DNA of 64,000 bases from Balneolaceae bacterium (GCA_006969905.1 CP030887.1:1240001-1304000); one strand, 5' to 3'. Positions 34,342-43,795 are shown, counted from the stretch's first letter. Notes: a model not told the origin generated them from the letters alone. Translations and numbers: made by a program.

Positions 34342-34351
34342 GGTAGCTAAC
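34342..34351. repeat. 10-bp inverted repeat, upstream arm
   Basis: GGTAGCTAAC on the plus strand, 9 bases upstream of the start codon of the unknown gene. It pairs as an inverted repeat with 33391-33400. Confidence 0.7.
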
Positions 34352-34640
34352 ATATTAATAAGTGAAATTGAATTTCGGATAAAATTCGAAGAACCCACCC
34401 CAAACTCGTATTTCGCAAGGTTTACGAATGAGTGCGAATCTAAATTCGCACAATACTCCATTTGTGTTTTAAGGAATTTCCCATTCGCTGTTCTGTCAAG
34501 ATAGAACTATCAATAAAAAGATCAATAGGGTGAGCAAAAGTATAATACTAAATCAGGTACGGCAACGAATTCGCTGGCTCAATTACAGCACCCACTTTTG
34601 CGAGGAGTCTGCGACGAAGCAATCTCCTAATCTAGGAAAT
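34352..34640. other. Non-coding stretch between the HEPN-like gene and the 40-bp repeats
   Basis: No convincing gene on either strand. It contains a 7-bp hairpin (TGCGAAT/ATTCGCA, 34433-34450), which might belong to the promoter region of the minus-strand gene. From 34596 a segment (AGTCTGCGACGAAGCAATCTCC) is partly inverted relative to the first 40-bp repeat unit (AATCTCC versus GGAGATT). Confidence 0.6.
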
Positions 34641-34780
34641 GGAGATTACTTTGTTCTACTCGTGAACGAGGCTTGATTGAGGAGATCACTTCGCTTTGCT
34701 CGTGAATGTGGCTGGATCGGGGAGATCACGTCGCTTCACTCGTGAATATGGCCAGATCGGGGAAATCACCTTGCTCTAAA
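34641..34780. repeat. Three and a half tandem 40-bp repeats abutting polX
   Basis: Units begin at 34641, 34681 and 34721 with a partial fourth at 34761. Each starts GGAGAT(T/C)AC and contains (A/G)CTCGTGAA near the middle and (A/G)GATCGG or a variant at the end. Period is exactly 40 bases. The partial fourth unit runs into the last codons of polX (minus strand). Confidence 0.85.
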
Positions 34781-36523
34781 AAACTCCATCACCTCTTCGG
34801 CTGATTTCGTATTCAATACCCGCTCTTTTTCGTATTTACCTTTACGGGCAATACGAACCCCGTATTTGATTACATCTATTCCGTCTATACTATGGGCATC
34901 CGGGTTAATGGAAGTCATAAGACCGACTTCTTTCGCTTTATTCCCGTAGCTCCAATCTAAATCAAGTCGCCAGGGACTTGCGTTAATTTCAATAGCAGTG
35001 TTATGCTCTACAGCCAAAGCTACCAGCTCATTCAAATCCAGGTCACTGCCATTGCGTTTGAGCAACAACCGCCCTGTGGGGTGACCTAAAATTCGTGTAT
35101 AAGGATTTTTGATAGCATTGCGCATGCGCTCCATCATTTTATCCCTTGGCATATCCAGGGTTTGATGCACGCTGGCAATTACAAAGTCAAAGCCTGCAAG
35201 TACATCCTCTTCATAATCCAGGTTGCCGTCAGCCAGTATATCTGATTCAATTCCTTTCAGTATTACAAAGTTTTTTCCTTCACTTTTATATACTTCGTTC
35301 AGTTGATCAATTTCTTCCCATTGCTGCTTAATTTCATCCACGGAAAGACCACCCGCATAAGCTGCGGTTTTGGAGTGATCGCTGATCCCAAGGTATTCAT
35401 ATCCCCTCTCTATACAGGCTTCGGCCATTTCTTTTATGGAGAACTTTCCGTCACTCCACGTGCTGTGGGCATGGATCACTCCCCGGATATGCGATTCCTG
35501 AACCAGGGGCAATTCTTCCTGGTTTTCATAAATTTCAAACTCGCCACGGTCTTCACGCAATTCCGGGGGAACCCAGTTCAAATCAAGATGTTTATAAATG
35601 TCCGATTCGTCTTTGAAAGGCTGAGGAGCATCCCAGTTGGTTTCCCCGTCATCTTTAAGTTTATACAGGCCGTATTCGTTTAAGCTCATTCCCCGCTCAC
35701 GGGCACGGGATCTCATTACTACATTATGCTCTTTACTGCCGGTAAAATACATGAGCGCAGCGGCAAAGTTTTCAGGTTTTACGATTCGTAAATCTACTTG
35801 TCGCCCTTCCTGTGTACGCACAGAACTTTTGGTGTCACCTTTACCCAAAATTTCAGTAACCCGCTCATGATTGGTGAAAACCTCAAATAATTCAGGGATA
35901 TATTCTTCACCTGCGGCAATCAGGATGTCAATATCACCAATGGTTTCTTTGGCCCGACGCAAAGAACCTGCTACTTCAATCTGTTGTACACCTTCCAGGT
36001 CTTTCAGGCTTTCGAAGATTGATTCAGCAATTACCGTAGCTTGATCCAGGCGGCAGCGTTCATCAAATTTTTCCATCCATTCAATCGATTTGGCAATCTT
36101 TTCGGCTGATTTGCCCCCCAGGCCTGGTAATTCTGCAAGCTTTCCGTTATCGATTAATTCTTTCAGCTCATCAATCTCTGTAATCCTGAATTGTTGATGA
36201 ATTTTTAAGATGTTCTTTGGCCCCAGTCCGGAAATATCCAGCCATTTAATTAACCCTACAGGCACTTTCTTTTTGAAATCTTCCAACACAGGCATTTCTC
36301 CTGTTTTGGCATAATCGTAAATATCCTGGGCGATTGACTTTCCAATCCCTTTTATATCGGTGAGGTTCTCATTTTCAATAAAGGTATTAATGTCTTCGCT
36401 GAGCCCCGCTATTGTTTGTGAGGCTTTGTCAAAAGCAATGGCTTTGAAGCGGTTCTCACCGGCCAGCTGCATCAACTGGAAAACGAGATTTAGTTTTTCG
36501 GCAACGTCCTGATTGGTTGGCAT
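34766..36523 (-). CDS. polX: DNA polymerase X family protein with PHP domain
   Basis: A 585-residue protein: N-terminal helix-hairpin-helix region (NLTDIKGIGKSIAQDIYD, SGLGPKNILKIHQQF, ELPGLGGKSAEKIAKS), nucleotidyltransferase palm with AGSLRRAKETIGDIDILI (catalytic Asp pair), thumb, and a C-terminal PHP domain with HAHSTWSDG, LGISDHSKT, GIESDIL and HPTGRLL metal ligands. This is the bacterial PolX used in base-excision repair, where PHP supplies 3'-5' exonuclease activity. Length is typical (~570). Its 3' end merges into the 40-bp tandem repeats. Confidence 0.94.
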   Translation of the reverse strand: MPTNQDVAEKLNLVFQLMQLAGENRFKAIAFDKASQTIAGLSEDINTFIENENLTDIKGIGKSIAQDIYDYAKTGEMPVLEDFKKKVPVGLIKWLDISGLGPKNILKIHQQFRITEIDELKELIDNGKLAELPGLGGKSAEKIAKSIEWMEKFDERCRLDQATVIAESIFESLKDLEGVQQIEVAGSLRRAKETIGDIDILIAAGEEYIPELFEVFTNHERVTEILGKGDTKSSVRTQEGRQVDLRIVKPENFAAALMYFTGSKEHNVVMRSRARERGMSLNEYGLYKLKDDGETNWDAPQPFKDESDIYKHLDLNWVPPELREDRGEFEIYENQEELPLVQESHIRGVIHAHSTWSDGKFSIKEMAEACIERGYEYLGISDHSKTAAYAGGLSVDEIKQQWEEIDQLNEVYKSEGKNFVILKGIESDILADGNLDYEEDVLAGFDFVIASVHQTLDMPRDKMMERMRNAIKNPYTRILGHPTGRLLLKRNGSDLDLNELVALAVEHNTAIEINASPWRLDLDWSYGNKAKEVGLMTSINPDAHSIDGIDVIKYGVRIARKGKYEKERVLNTKSAEEVMEFFRAR

Positions 36524-36667
36524 AAAGTTATTGATTATTCGGACGGATTATACACACCATCTGCACTCCTCTCAAGTAAAGAGTTGGCTTTCCGTAAAAC
36601 TTACTCAAAAAGGTTGTTCATTCGCTTTGGAAGCGGTAAAATTACCGAAACTAAAAATCCAAAATGA

Positions 36668-36718
36668 AAAGTTTAAGATTAAGGGCTAGATATTTTCTGA
36701 TTCTTAATCTTAAACTTT
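36668..36718. promoter_or_regulatory. Perfect 16-bp inverted repeat upstream of the M14 peptidase gene
   Basis: AAAGTTTAAGATTAAG (36668-36683) and CTTAATCTTAAACTTT (36703-36718) form a perfect stem with a 19-base loop, ending 19 bases before the ATG at 36738. There is no T-run, so it is unlikely to be a terminator. An operator or mRNA hairpin is possible. Confidence 0.6.
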
Positions 36719-36737
36719 GAATTCTCAACTATTACTC

Positions 36738-39239
36738 ATGAAACGAAGCATAAAACCGTTTTTATTTCTTCTGTTATTATCAACGGCCACATTTGGGCAG
36801 TTACAATCCCCTTCAGATTTTCTAGGCTACAAACTTGGAGAACAATGGACTCCTCACCATAAAGTAATGGCTTATTTTAATCATGTGGCTGATAATTCTG
36901 ATATGGCGAAAGTGCATAAGTATGGAAATACCTACCAGGGGCGGGAGCTTATTATTGCCGCAGTTTCTTCTTCGGCCAACCAGGAACGAATGCAGGAAAT
37001 ACGTACCAATAACTTGAAGAGAGTTGGCTTTTTAGATGGGGAACCCACCGAAGACAAAACCCCTATCGTTTGGTTGAGTTATAATGTTCATGGGAATGAG
37101 ACTTCATCCAGCGAAGCGGCAATGAAAACGCTATATAAATTGGTTACAGAAAAAACAGCCTGGCTGGAAGATGTGATGGTGATAATGGATCCCATGGTGA
37201 ACCCGGATGGACGGGATCGCTATGTATATTGGAATAAATCAGTAACCGGGAAACAATTTGATCCGACACCGGAGTCCCGTGAGCATAGCGAGCCCTGGCC
37301 GGGAGGCAGAACCAATCATTATTATTTTGATCTGAACCGCGATTGGGCGTGGCAAACCCAGGTAGAATCTCAAAAAAGAATTGTGGCCTATCTTTCATGG
37401 ATGCCTCATGTACATGTCGATTTCCATGAGCAGGGGTATAATAGTCCTTACTATTTTGCACCTGCTGCAAAACCATTTCATAAAGCTATAAGCGAGTGGC
37501 AGCGCGAATACCAAACCATGATCGGTAAAAACCACGCCCGCTATTTTGATGAAAATAACTGGCTCTATTTCACCCGAGAAATATTTGACCTTTTCTATCC
37601 GAGTTATGGGGATACCTGGCCTACGTTTAACGGAGCTATAGGCATGACCTATGAACAGGCGGGGCACAGCCGTGCCGGGTTAGGGGTTGAAACAGCAGAA
37701 GGTGACACACTTACTTTGCTTGATCGGTTGACACATCATACTGTTACCGGGCTTTCAACAGTAGAGATTACGGTTCAAAACAAAGAAAGAGTGGTTGACG
37801 AGTTTGCGAAATACTTTGATGAAACACGCACGAACGGTTCAGGAGAATACAAGTCATTCGTTGTAAAGAAATCCGGCAACCCCGATAAAGTTTCAATGCT
37901 GTTGCGTTATTTGATGGCACAAAATATTGAGTTTGGAGTAGCAAAAACCGGAACACGGGTACAGGGCTATGATTTTAGTGATGGAAGTACCCGTCGGGTA
38001 GAAATTGAAGCCGGAGATTATGTGATTAGTACCCTGCAGCCACAGGGCACATTGGTGCGGACTTTATTTGAGCCAAAGCCTGAACTCGAAGATTCTCTTA
38101 CTTACGATATAACGGCATGGGAAACGCACTATGCTTATGGATTGGAAGGCTTTGCTTTAAAAACAAGTATTGCTACTGATCCTGTAGCTTTGCAAACGGA
38201 AGCATCCACCACCCCTTTCATCGAAAAGCCCTATGCCTACTTGGCAAAGTGGAACTCGCTGGATGACTTAAAATACCTGGCAGCATTATTCAGAAAAGGA
38301 ATCAATGCCCGTTATGCAGAAAACCCGTTTACCCTGGATGGAACTGACTATGCGGCCGGTACCCTGGTTATTACCCGTAACGGTAATGAGAAGCTTGGTG
38401 ACAGATTTGACGAAATTGTAAAGAATACAGCAGATGAATTAGGCCGCACTGTAATTCCAGTTGGTACCGGATTTGTAACAAGTGGTAAAGATTTTGGATC
38501 ATCATCGGTACGATTTATTTCAGCACCCAAAGTAGGCCTTATAGCAGGAGAAGGAACCAGTTCAAATATGGTGGGCCATATTTGGCATTATTTTGATCGC
38601 CAAATCGATTACCCGGTTTCCTTGATCAATCGTGATGACTTGAGATTTATAAGTTGGGATGATTATGATGTGATGATTATGCCTTCCGGTTCTTATAGCA
38701 GTACTTTTGGGGAAAGTGCATTAAATGACTTAAAAGACTGGATTCGTGGTGGTGGAACGCTGATTGCTGTTGGAGGAGCAAATGGATTTTTAGCAAGGCA
38801 GGACGGGTTTAACCTTACGCGAAAAACCTCTGACAATGAAGAAGAAGAGAATATGGAAGAAAGGTTGCGTAAATATGATGAATCAAGCCGTGAGTCGGTT
38901 ACTAACTTTAATGCAGGCGCCATTTATGAACTAGAGATGGATAATTCGCACCCGTTAGCTTTTGGGTATGAAGAAAAATATATGTCGCTGAAACTGGGCT
39001 CAACTGCGTATGAATATCTTGAGAATGGCTGGAACGTTGGAGTAGCGAAAGACGGAAGTCCGAGAAGTGGATTTGTCGGATACAGGGCCCAGGATGCTTT
39101 GGGAGGCTCTCTCTCTTTCGGAGTGCAAAGTATGGGTTCCGGAGAAGTAGTTTATATGATAGATAATCCTTTGTTCAGAGGGTTCTGGCATAATGGAAAG
39201 CTGCTTTTTGGGAATGCTGTATTTTTAGTAGGGAATTAA
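36738..39239 (+). CDS. Exported M14-family metallocarboxypeptidase
   Basis: About 833 residues with a signal peptide (cleavage after TFGQ). The M14 domain shows NVHGNE (His and Glu zinc ligands), NPDGRDRY, LNRDWAWQTQVES and HVDFHEQGY (third zinc His), with the catalytic Glu expected in GMTYEQAGH. The large C-terminal part includes a glutamine-amidotransferase-like region (KVGLIAGEGTSS, DDYDVMIMPSGSY, GGTLIAVGG). This multi-domain layout is typical of big secreted M14 peptidases of Bacteroidota. ATG at 36738 begins the signal peptide. The transcript probably carries the upstream inverted repeat. Confidence 0.87.
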   Translation: MKRSIKPFLFLLLLSTATFGQLQSPSDFLGYKLGEQWTPHHKVMAYFNHVADNSDMAKVHKYGNTYQGRELIIAAVSSSANQERMQEIRTNNLKRVGFLDGEPTEDKTPIVWLSYNVHGNETSSSEAAMKTLYKLVTEKTAWLEDVMVIMDPMVNPDGRDRYVYWNKSVTGKQFDPTPESREHSEPWPGGRTNHYYFDLNRDWAWQTQVESQKRIVAYLSWMPHVHVDFHEQGYNSPYYFAPAAKPFHKAISEWQREYQTMIGKNHARYFDENNWLYFTREIFDLFYPSYGDTWPTFNGAIGMTYEQAGHSRAGLGVETAEGDTLTLLDRLTHHTVTGLSTVEITVQNKERVVDEFAKYFDETRTNGSGEYKSFVVKKSGNPDKVSMLLRYLMAQNIEFGVAKTGTRVQGYDFSDGSTRRVEIEAGDYVISTLQPQGTLVRTLFEPKPELEDSLTYDITAWETHYAYGLEGFALKTSIATDPVALQTEASTTPFIEKPYAYLAKWNSLDDLKYLAALFRKGINARYAENPFTLDGTDYAAGTLVITRNGNEKLGDRFDEIVKNTADELGRTVIPVGTGFVTSGKDFGSSSVRFISAPKVGLIAGEGTSSNMVGHIWHYFDRQIDYPVSLINRDDLRFISWDDYDVMIMPSGSYSSTFGESALNDLKDWIRGGGTLIAVGGANGFLARQDGFNLTRKTSDNEEEENMEERLRKYDESSRESVTNFNAGAIYELEMDNSHPLAFGYEEKYMSLKLGSTAYEYLENGWNVGVAKDGSPRSGFVGYRAQDALGGSLSFGVQSMGSGEVVYMIDNPLFRGFWHNGKLLFGNAVFLVGN

Positions 39240-39333
39240 AAGCCTCAACACAAATTCAGTCTGTAGAAAAAAACTGCAACTTTTTAAAATTATATAAGTA
39301 TGTTTTATCCAATAAAACAAATAAGGCATCCTT

Positions 39334-39663
39334 ATGTATATTTTATCCCGCACCGAGGAAATGCTCCTCATTTCTGTATGGAAACTCCAGGATGAAGCTT
39401 ATGGGCTAAGTATCCGTACCCACTTTTCTGAGCTGGTAGGAAAAGAGATGTCTGTAGGGGCAACCTACATCCCTTTAGAACGGCTCAAAAAGCAAGGGTT
39501 TTTGGAAAGCTGGGAAAGTGAGCCTACAGAGAAAAGAGGGGGGCGCTCAAAACGCTTCTACCGCTTGACGGCTGAAGGCATTAATGCACTAAGCCGGGTA
39601 AAGTCGATTCATGACAGGGCCTGGACAGGATTGCCAAATCTCATTTTTAATAAAAGTGAGTAA
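39334..39663 (+). CDS. PadR-family transcriptional regulator
   Basis: A 109-residue winged-helix protein: EEMLLISVWKLQDEAYGLSI (helix 1), GATYIPLERLKKQGFLESWES (recognition helix and wing; the usual Tyr-x-x-Leu-xx-Leu pattern), and RSKRFYRLTAEG. This is the short PadR type. It lies 3 bases before an orphan FtsX-type permease, the arrangement usual for ADOP permeases, whose expression or activity it may govern. Confidence 0.92.
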   Translation: MYILSRTEEMLLISVWKLQDEAYGLSIRTHFSELVGKEMSVGATYIPLERLKKQGFLESWESEPTEKRGGRSKRFYRLTAEGINALSRVKSIHDRAWTGLPNLIFNKSE

Positions 39664-39666
39664 AAA

Positions 39667-42288
39667 ATGTCAATCTATAAGAGTTCAAATGTAATAATCA
39701 GAGTGCTTGAATGGCTCCTTCCATCAGATATGACCCACTTAATAGGGGACTTAGAAGAGGAGCTATATAACGATCTTGAAAGATATTCTGCCCTTCAAGC
39801 CTATCTCCTTTTTTTATATCGATGTACTGTTTCGATACCCCTTTTTCTATACCAATCTCTAAAATGGAATGTAGTTATGATAACTAATTATATAAAAGTT
39901 GCTTTGCGTAATATCAAAAAGTACAAGTCTTTTTCTGTGATCAATGTACTTGGGCTGGCAGTTAGTATATCCATCTGCCTACTTATTATTTTATTTATCT
40001 ATGATCAGAAAAACTATGATCGTTTTCATGAAGACAAAGACAGGATCTACCGGATTACTTCAGAATTTAAGTCCTCGGGTAATTTTTCAACCCATAGGTA
40101 TGCCACCTCTCCGGCTAATCTGGTTGATATTTTAAGGGAAGATTACCCATCGGTTGAAACGGCAACAACAATCCGAAGAAGAATTGGTGGTGAAGCTGAT
40201 GCAGGAGGCAAAGTGATTCGTGTTAATGGTTTATATGGTGACTCGAATTTCCTGGATGTTTTTTCTTTTGATTTACTTTTAGGCGATCCTGAAAGCGCAT
40301 TATCGAACCCGGGCAGCATTATTCTCAGTAAAGAAACAGCAGATAAGTTTTTTGGTAGTCAAGATCCAATAGGGGAAGAATTCAGAATAATCGGAAGAGG
40401 TGACTTTGTGATAACCGGGGTAATAGATACCGATGTGAGATCGCACCTCACATTTGATGTATTAGCCTCTTACTCCACCTTACTATCCAATGAGCAATAC
40501 CGGAGTATCTATATCGATAACTGGAGGAATAGCTTTTATTCCTCATACACTTATTTCAAGCTCAAAAAAAATGCGGATATTGAAGATTTAGCAGTCCAGC
40601 TGCCCGGTTTAATTGAGACACATTACGATTCGACCCCCGAAAGCTATTTAGCTGAATTCATTATTCAGCCGCTTACAAAAATAAACATCGGCGATAGTAT
40701 GGATAATCAGTTAGGTTCGGTAATGCCGCGGTTACCCGTTTATTTTCTGATTGGCTTTGCAGGGATCATCATTTTTGTAGCCTGCTTTAACTATGTAGGG
40801 CTTACTGTGGCAAGGGGTCTTTCCCGCGGAAAAGAAGTAGGTGTACGCAAGGCGCTGGGGGCAAACAAAGGAAGTGTGGTAGGCCAGTTTTTAATTGAAG
40901 CGATACTCATCGCGCTCTTTTCATTGGTTTTTGCATCAGTCTTTTTGATATACCTCCTCCCGGAATTCAATGATTTGCAATTTATAAGGATGGAACTAAC
41001 ACGGGGTATTTCATTCGATATAGTCAAAGATTACCCGGTCTATATAAGTTTTTTGTCATTTACAGTAATTGTCGGGTTATTGGCAGGCTTATTTCCGGCA
41101 CTGCATCTATCATCTATTAAATCGGCGATAGTTCTTAAAGGATTAGAAAACAAAAAAGGAATTTCTAAAAGCCATATTCGAAAAGGATTGGTGGTTATTC
41201 AATTCGTTTTTTCCCTGGTTTTTATCATTACGGCACTATTTCTGAATCGACAATTCAATCAATTTCTAAATGCTGAATACGGATTTGACGCAGAACATAT
41301 CATTCAGCTGGAATTGCAGGATATGCCTTATGACCGGGTAAAAACCTGGATGCTTGGCAACCCAAATGTTGCAAGTGTATCCGGAACCAGTGTTGTACCG
41401 GCACTTAACTCAAGATCTGACCGGAGAATTTCTTCTGATCAAATTGAATATGATGCTGAAGCAAATCACTTTTCTGTGGATGAGGAGTACATTCCGAATA
41501 TGAAGCTAAACCTGGTAGCAGGACGTAATTTTTCAGCTGATTTAGCCACGGATGTAAATGGCCCGTTCATTTTGAGCAGAAAAGCAGTGGCTGATCTTGG
41601 CTATAGCTCTCCCCAGGATGCAGTGGGTAAATATGTTGCATTTTCGGATAGTACCTACCCGGTTATTGGGGTAATAGAAGACTTTGTATCAAGTGATATA
41701 ACAGTTGAAACAGAGGGAGTGATGATGCAATATCAACCTGAGTATATAGAAACAGCATCCATAAAAGTTCTTCCCGGCCAGTTAGCAACAGTTACTAACT
41801 ACATAAATGAAGAATGGGATGATTTGGGGAGCCAGTATTCAGCTCGCTATGCCTTTTATACCGATCAACTGGGTGAAACATATTCCCTGCTTCTTTTTAA
41901 TGATCTGGCTCAGGTTGTAAAATCGGTAGCTTTTTTCTCAATCCTGATTTCGTGTTTAGGTTTATTTGGTATGGCCATGTTTAACGCAGAAAGCCGGACG
42001 AAGGAAATTGGTATCAGAAAAGTTATGGGAGCATCAGACAGGGATATTGTCTTTCTGTTATCCAAAGAATATTTACTTCTGATTGCTATATCCATTGCGA
42101 TAAGCCTTCCGCTTACGTACCTGTTTAATTCATTTTTGCTTCAGCAGGTGGCTAATAGAATTGAGCTCAGCCCACTGGTATTTTTGGCAGGAATATTTGT
42201 TACGCTGGTACTCGCTTTAATAACAGCCGGTTCCCAAAGCCTCAGGGCCGCAAAGGCTAATTCTATAGATAATTTGAGATTCGAATAG
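39667..42288 (+). CDS. ADOP-type FtsX/MacB-like permease with N-terminal prefix domain
   Basis: An 873-residue protein: a ~75-residue prefix domain (SDMTHLIGDLEEELYND), then two FtsX-like permease units. Each consists of a helix, a MacB-PCD-like periplasmic domain and three further helices (landmarks RVALRNIKKYKSF-type start, GRGDFVITGV, RGLSRGKEVGVRKALGANK and ESRTKEIGIRKVMGASD). No ATPase is encoded nearby, so it fits the acidobacterial duplicated orphan permease (ADOP) type. The substrate is unknown. The PadR gene 3 bases upstream supports that assignment. Confidence 0.9.
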   Translation: MSIYKSSNVIIRVLEWLLPSDMTHLIGDLEEELYNDLERYSALQAYLLFLYRCTVSIPLFLYQSLKWNVVMITNYIKVALRNIKKYKSFSVINVLGLAVSISICLLIILFIYDQKNYDRFHEDKDRIYRITSEFKSSGNFSTHRYATSPANLVDILREDYPSVETATTIRRRIGGEADAGGKVIRVNGLYGDSNFLDVFSFDLLLGDPESALSNPGSIILSKETADKFFGSQDPIGEEFRIIGRGDFVITGVIDTDVRSHLTFDVLASYSTLLSNEQYRSIYIDNWRNSFYSSYTYFKLKKNADIEDLAVQLPGLIETHYDSTPESYLAEFIIQPLTKINIGDSMDNQLGSVMPRLPVYFLIGFAGIIIFVACFNYVGLTVARGLSRGKEVGVRKALGANKGSVVGQFLIEAILIALFSLVFASVFLIYLLPEFNDLQFIRMELTRGISFDIVKDYPVYISFLSFTVIVGLLAGLFPALHLSSIKSAIVLKGLENKKGISKSHIRKGLVVIQFVFSLVFIITALFLNRQFNQFLNAEYGFDAEHIIQLELQDMPYDRVKTWMLGNPNVASVSGTSVVPALNSRSDRRISSDQIEYDAEANHFSVDEEYIPNMKLNLVAGRNFSADLATDVNGPFILSRKAVADLGYSSPQDAVGKYVAFSDSTYPVIGVIEDFVSSDITVETEGVMMQYQPEYIETASIKVLPGQLATVTNYINEEWDDLGSQYSARYAFYTDQLGETYSLLLFNDLAQVVKSVAFFSILISCLGLFGMAMFNAESRTKEIGIRKVMGASDRDIVFLLSKEYLLLIAISIAISLPLTYLFNSFLLQQVANRIELSPLVFLAGIFVTLVLALITAGSQSLRAAKANSIDNLRFE

Positions 42289-42360
42289 AACCTGACTTCC
42301 CACATCTTGCCAAGTGTAGTATTATAAGGAATTCAATGTATTGGATATTAAGTAAATGCC

Positions 42361-42816
42361 TTAATTATCCTGTAAAACGAAACGTATTGTCGTTGGGAAA
42401 TGCATTTTTACAGTATTGCCATTGCAAATTGCAGGTTTGAACTGAGCTGTTTTTATCACTCTTTCAGCTTCTTCAATTAATGAAGGATGGCTGCCTTCTT
42501 TGAGTTTGATTTCAAAAATCTTTCCTGTTTCATCTATCAGCACATTATGTACAATGGTTTCTTGAATGCCAGCACTTACTGCATCCATAGGATAGCGTAC
42601 TTTGCTGTATATTTGGTATATACCATTTACAATTTCAACAGGTTTTTTGGGTTCTTCACAGTCTGAAAAAGGAATTTCCAACCCATCGTCCAATATTACT
42701 GTGTCTGAATTAAAATTAGGTGAGGTTGTCGGGCCGGTTGTTCGTATTGAATTTGAGGAGTAAGAACTTGCACATCCTAGAAATAAAAAAAGAGATAAAA
42801 CTTTAAAGTATTTCAT
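42361..42816 (-). CDS. Lipoprotein with TonB C-terminal-like domain
   Basis: A 151-residue lipoprotein (lipobox LFLGC, Cys15). After a low-complexity Ser/Thr/Asn linker comes a TonB-C-like module: VRYPMDAVSAGIQETIVHNVLIDETGKI, then AERVIKTAQFKPAICNG and a final FPTTIRFVLQ strand. The YP-x-A-x-x-x-G-x-x-G/E pattern is that of the TonB C-terminal fold. As a lipoprotein without a membrane helix and proline linker it cannot be a classical TonB, so a periplasmic binding role is more likely. It starts 5 bases after the TPR lipoprotein gene. Confidence 0.78.
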   Translation of the reverse strand: MKYFKVLSLFLFLGCASSYSSNSIRTTGPTTSPNFNSDTVILDDGLEIPFSDCEEPKKPVEIVNGIYQIYSKVRYPMDAVSAGIQETIVHNVLIDETGKIFEIKLKEGSHPSLIEEAERVIKTAQFKPAICNGNTVKMHFPTTIRFVLQDN

Positions 42817-42821
42817 ACCTG

Positions 42822-43754
42822 TTATTTGTTTACAAGTTCCGCCTCACTGGCAATAAACCCGAATGCTGCCCAGTTTCCGGCATCGTAAACCTGTTGCCAG
42901 ATGCTTTTTGCCCGGTCTTTTCTTCCGTTAATGTAATGCCAGTTACCCAATCCATAGCCTATGGTTGCATTATCCAGGTCAGACTCATCACCTTCGAGGA
43001 GCATCTCCGGTTCAAAAGTACCATTAAAAACCAGGAGTAGTTTGTGATAGCTGTTGTTTTCTATGATATCCATTTTGGGGGTAACAGGTTGAATCACCTT
43101 TCCAGCCAGTTCATCTTTGCCTGCTCTTTTTAAAGTCATATAGTACCAGTACAAAGCAGCAACCATCATATCATCATTGGTACTTGCCAGCATGCACCTC
43201 TGGTATGCAAACTGAGCATTTTCATAATCTCCTTTCAGGTAATAGGCCAGCCCTAAATGATACCAGATATTAGTATGCAAGGTGCTGGTAGGGAAGTTTC
43301 TTGCATTGGGCAGGCCATCCGGCTCAACAATGTCTTCAGTTCCCTGGATTAACTCCACTGCTTTTTCAAAATCAGCTATTGCATGATCAAATGCCCGTAG
43401 TGTGATATAACGATGCCCCCTGTGGCGATATAGGCGGGGCTCATTAGGATACTCATCGATTGCAGCCGAAAGTAGCTGGACTGCATCTCGATACTCGCCC
43501 TGGTATCCTTTTTTACGGGCCTGCCAAATCATGATGGTTACCTGGTCATCCTGGTCAGCCTCTGCAACATTAATCAGGGAATCAATCCGGGAAGATATAC
43601 TTTCAGGAAGCTCTGTTGATTTGGTAAAAAGCGTATCACCCAATTGCGAGACAGTTTGAACATCCTCCGGTAACGAAATAAAAGAAGGTTCGGGGTTAGT
43701 ACAAGCTAAAGAGAACAGTACAACAGCAAACAGGTACTTTTTAAAAGCATTCAT
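42822..43754 (-). CDS. TPR lipoprotein
   Basis: A 310-residue lipoprotein (signal MNAFKKYLFAVVLFSLAC, Cys18) with tetratricopeptide repeats, for example QLLSAAIDEYPNEPRLYRHRGHRY, ALRAFDHAIADFEKAVEL and LAYYLKGDYENAQFAYQRC. The C-terminus contains another repeat-like segment (GYGLGNWHYINGRKDRAKSIWQQ). The role is protein-protein interaction; the partner is unknown. It lies between the M28 peptidase (upstream) and the TonB-C lipoprotein (5 bases downstream), likely one operon. Confidence 0.8.
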   Translation of the reverse strand: MNAFKKYLFAVVLFSLACTNPEPSFISLPEDVQTVSQLGDTLFTKSTELPESISSRIDSLINVAEADQDDQVTIMIWQARKKGYQGEYRDAVQLLSAAIDEYPNEPRLYRHRGHRYITLRAFDHAIADFEKAVELIQGTEDIVEPDGLPNARNFPTSTLHTNIWYHLGLAYYLKGDYENAQFAYQRCMLASTNDDMMVAALYWYYMTLKRAGKDELAGKVIQPVTPKMDIIENNSYHKLLLVFNGTFEPEMLLEGDESDLDNATIGYGLGNWHYINGRKDRAKSIWQQVYDAGNWAAFGFIASEAELVNK

Positions 43755-43795
43755 GATCCAAATGATTAATCACAGTTGCCTGTATAGTTAAGCAA

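Noticed and set aside
34240-34461. A 73-codon open frame overlapping the start region of the HEPN-like gene
   Set aside because: It lies in another frame over the coding start and non-coding hairpin, with no ribosome-binding site or recognisable sequence.
34641-34780. The 40-bp tandem units as a CRISPR array
   Set aside because: The units follow each other without unique spacers and are too diverged; no cas genes are present.
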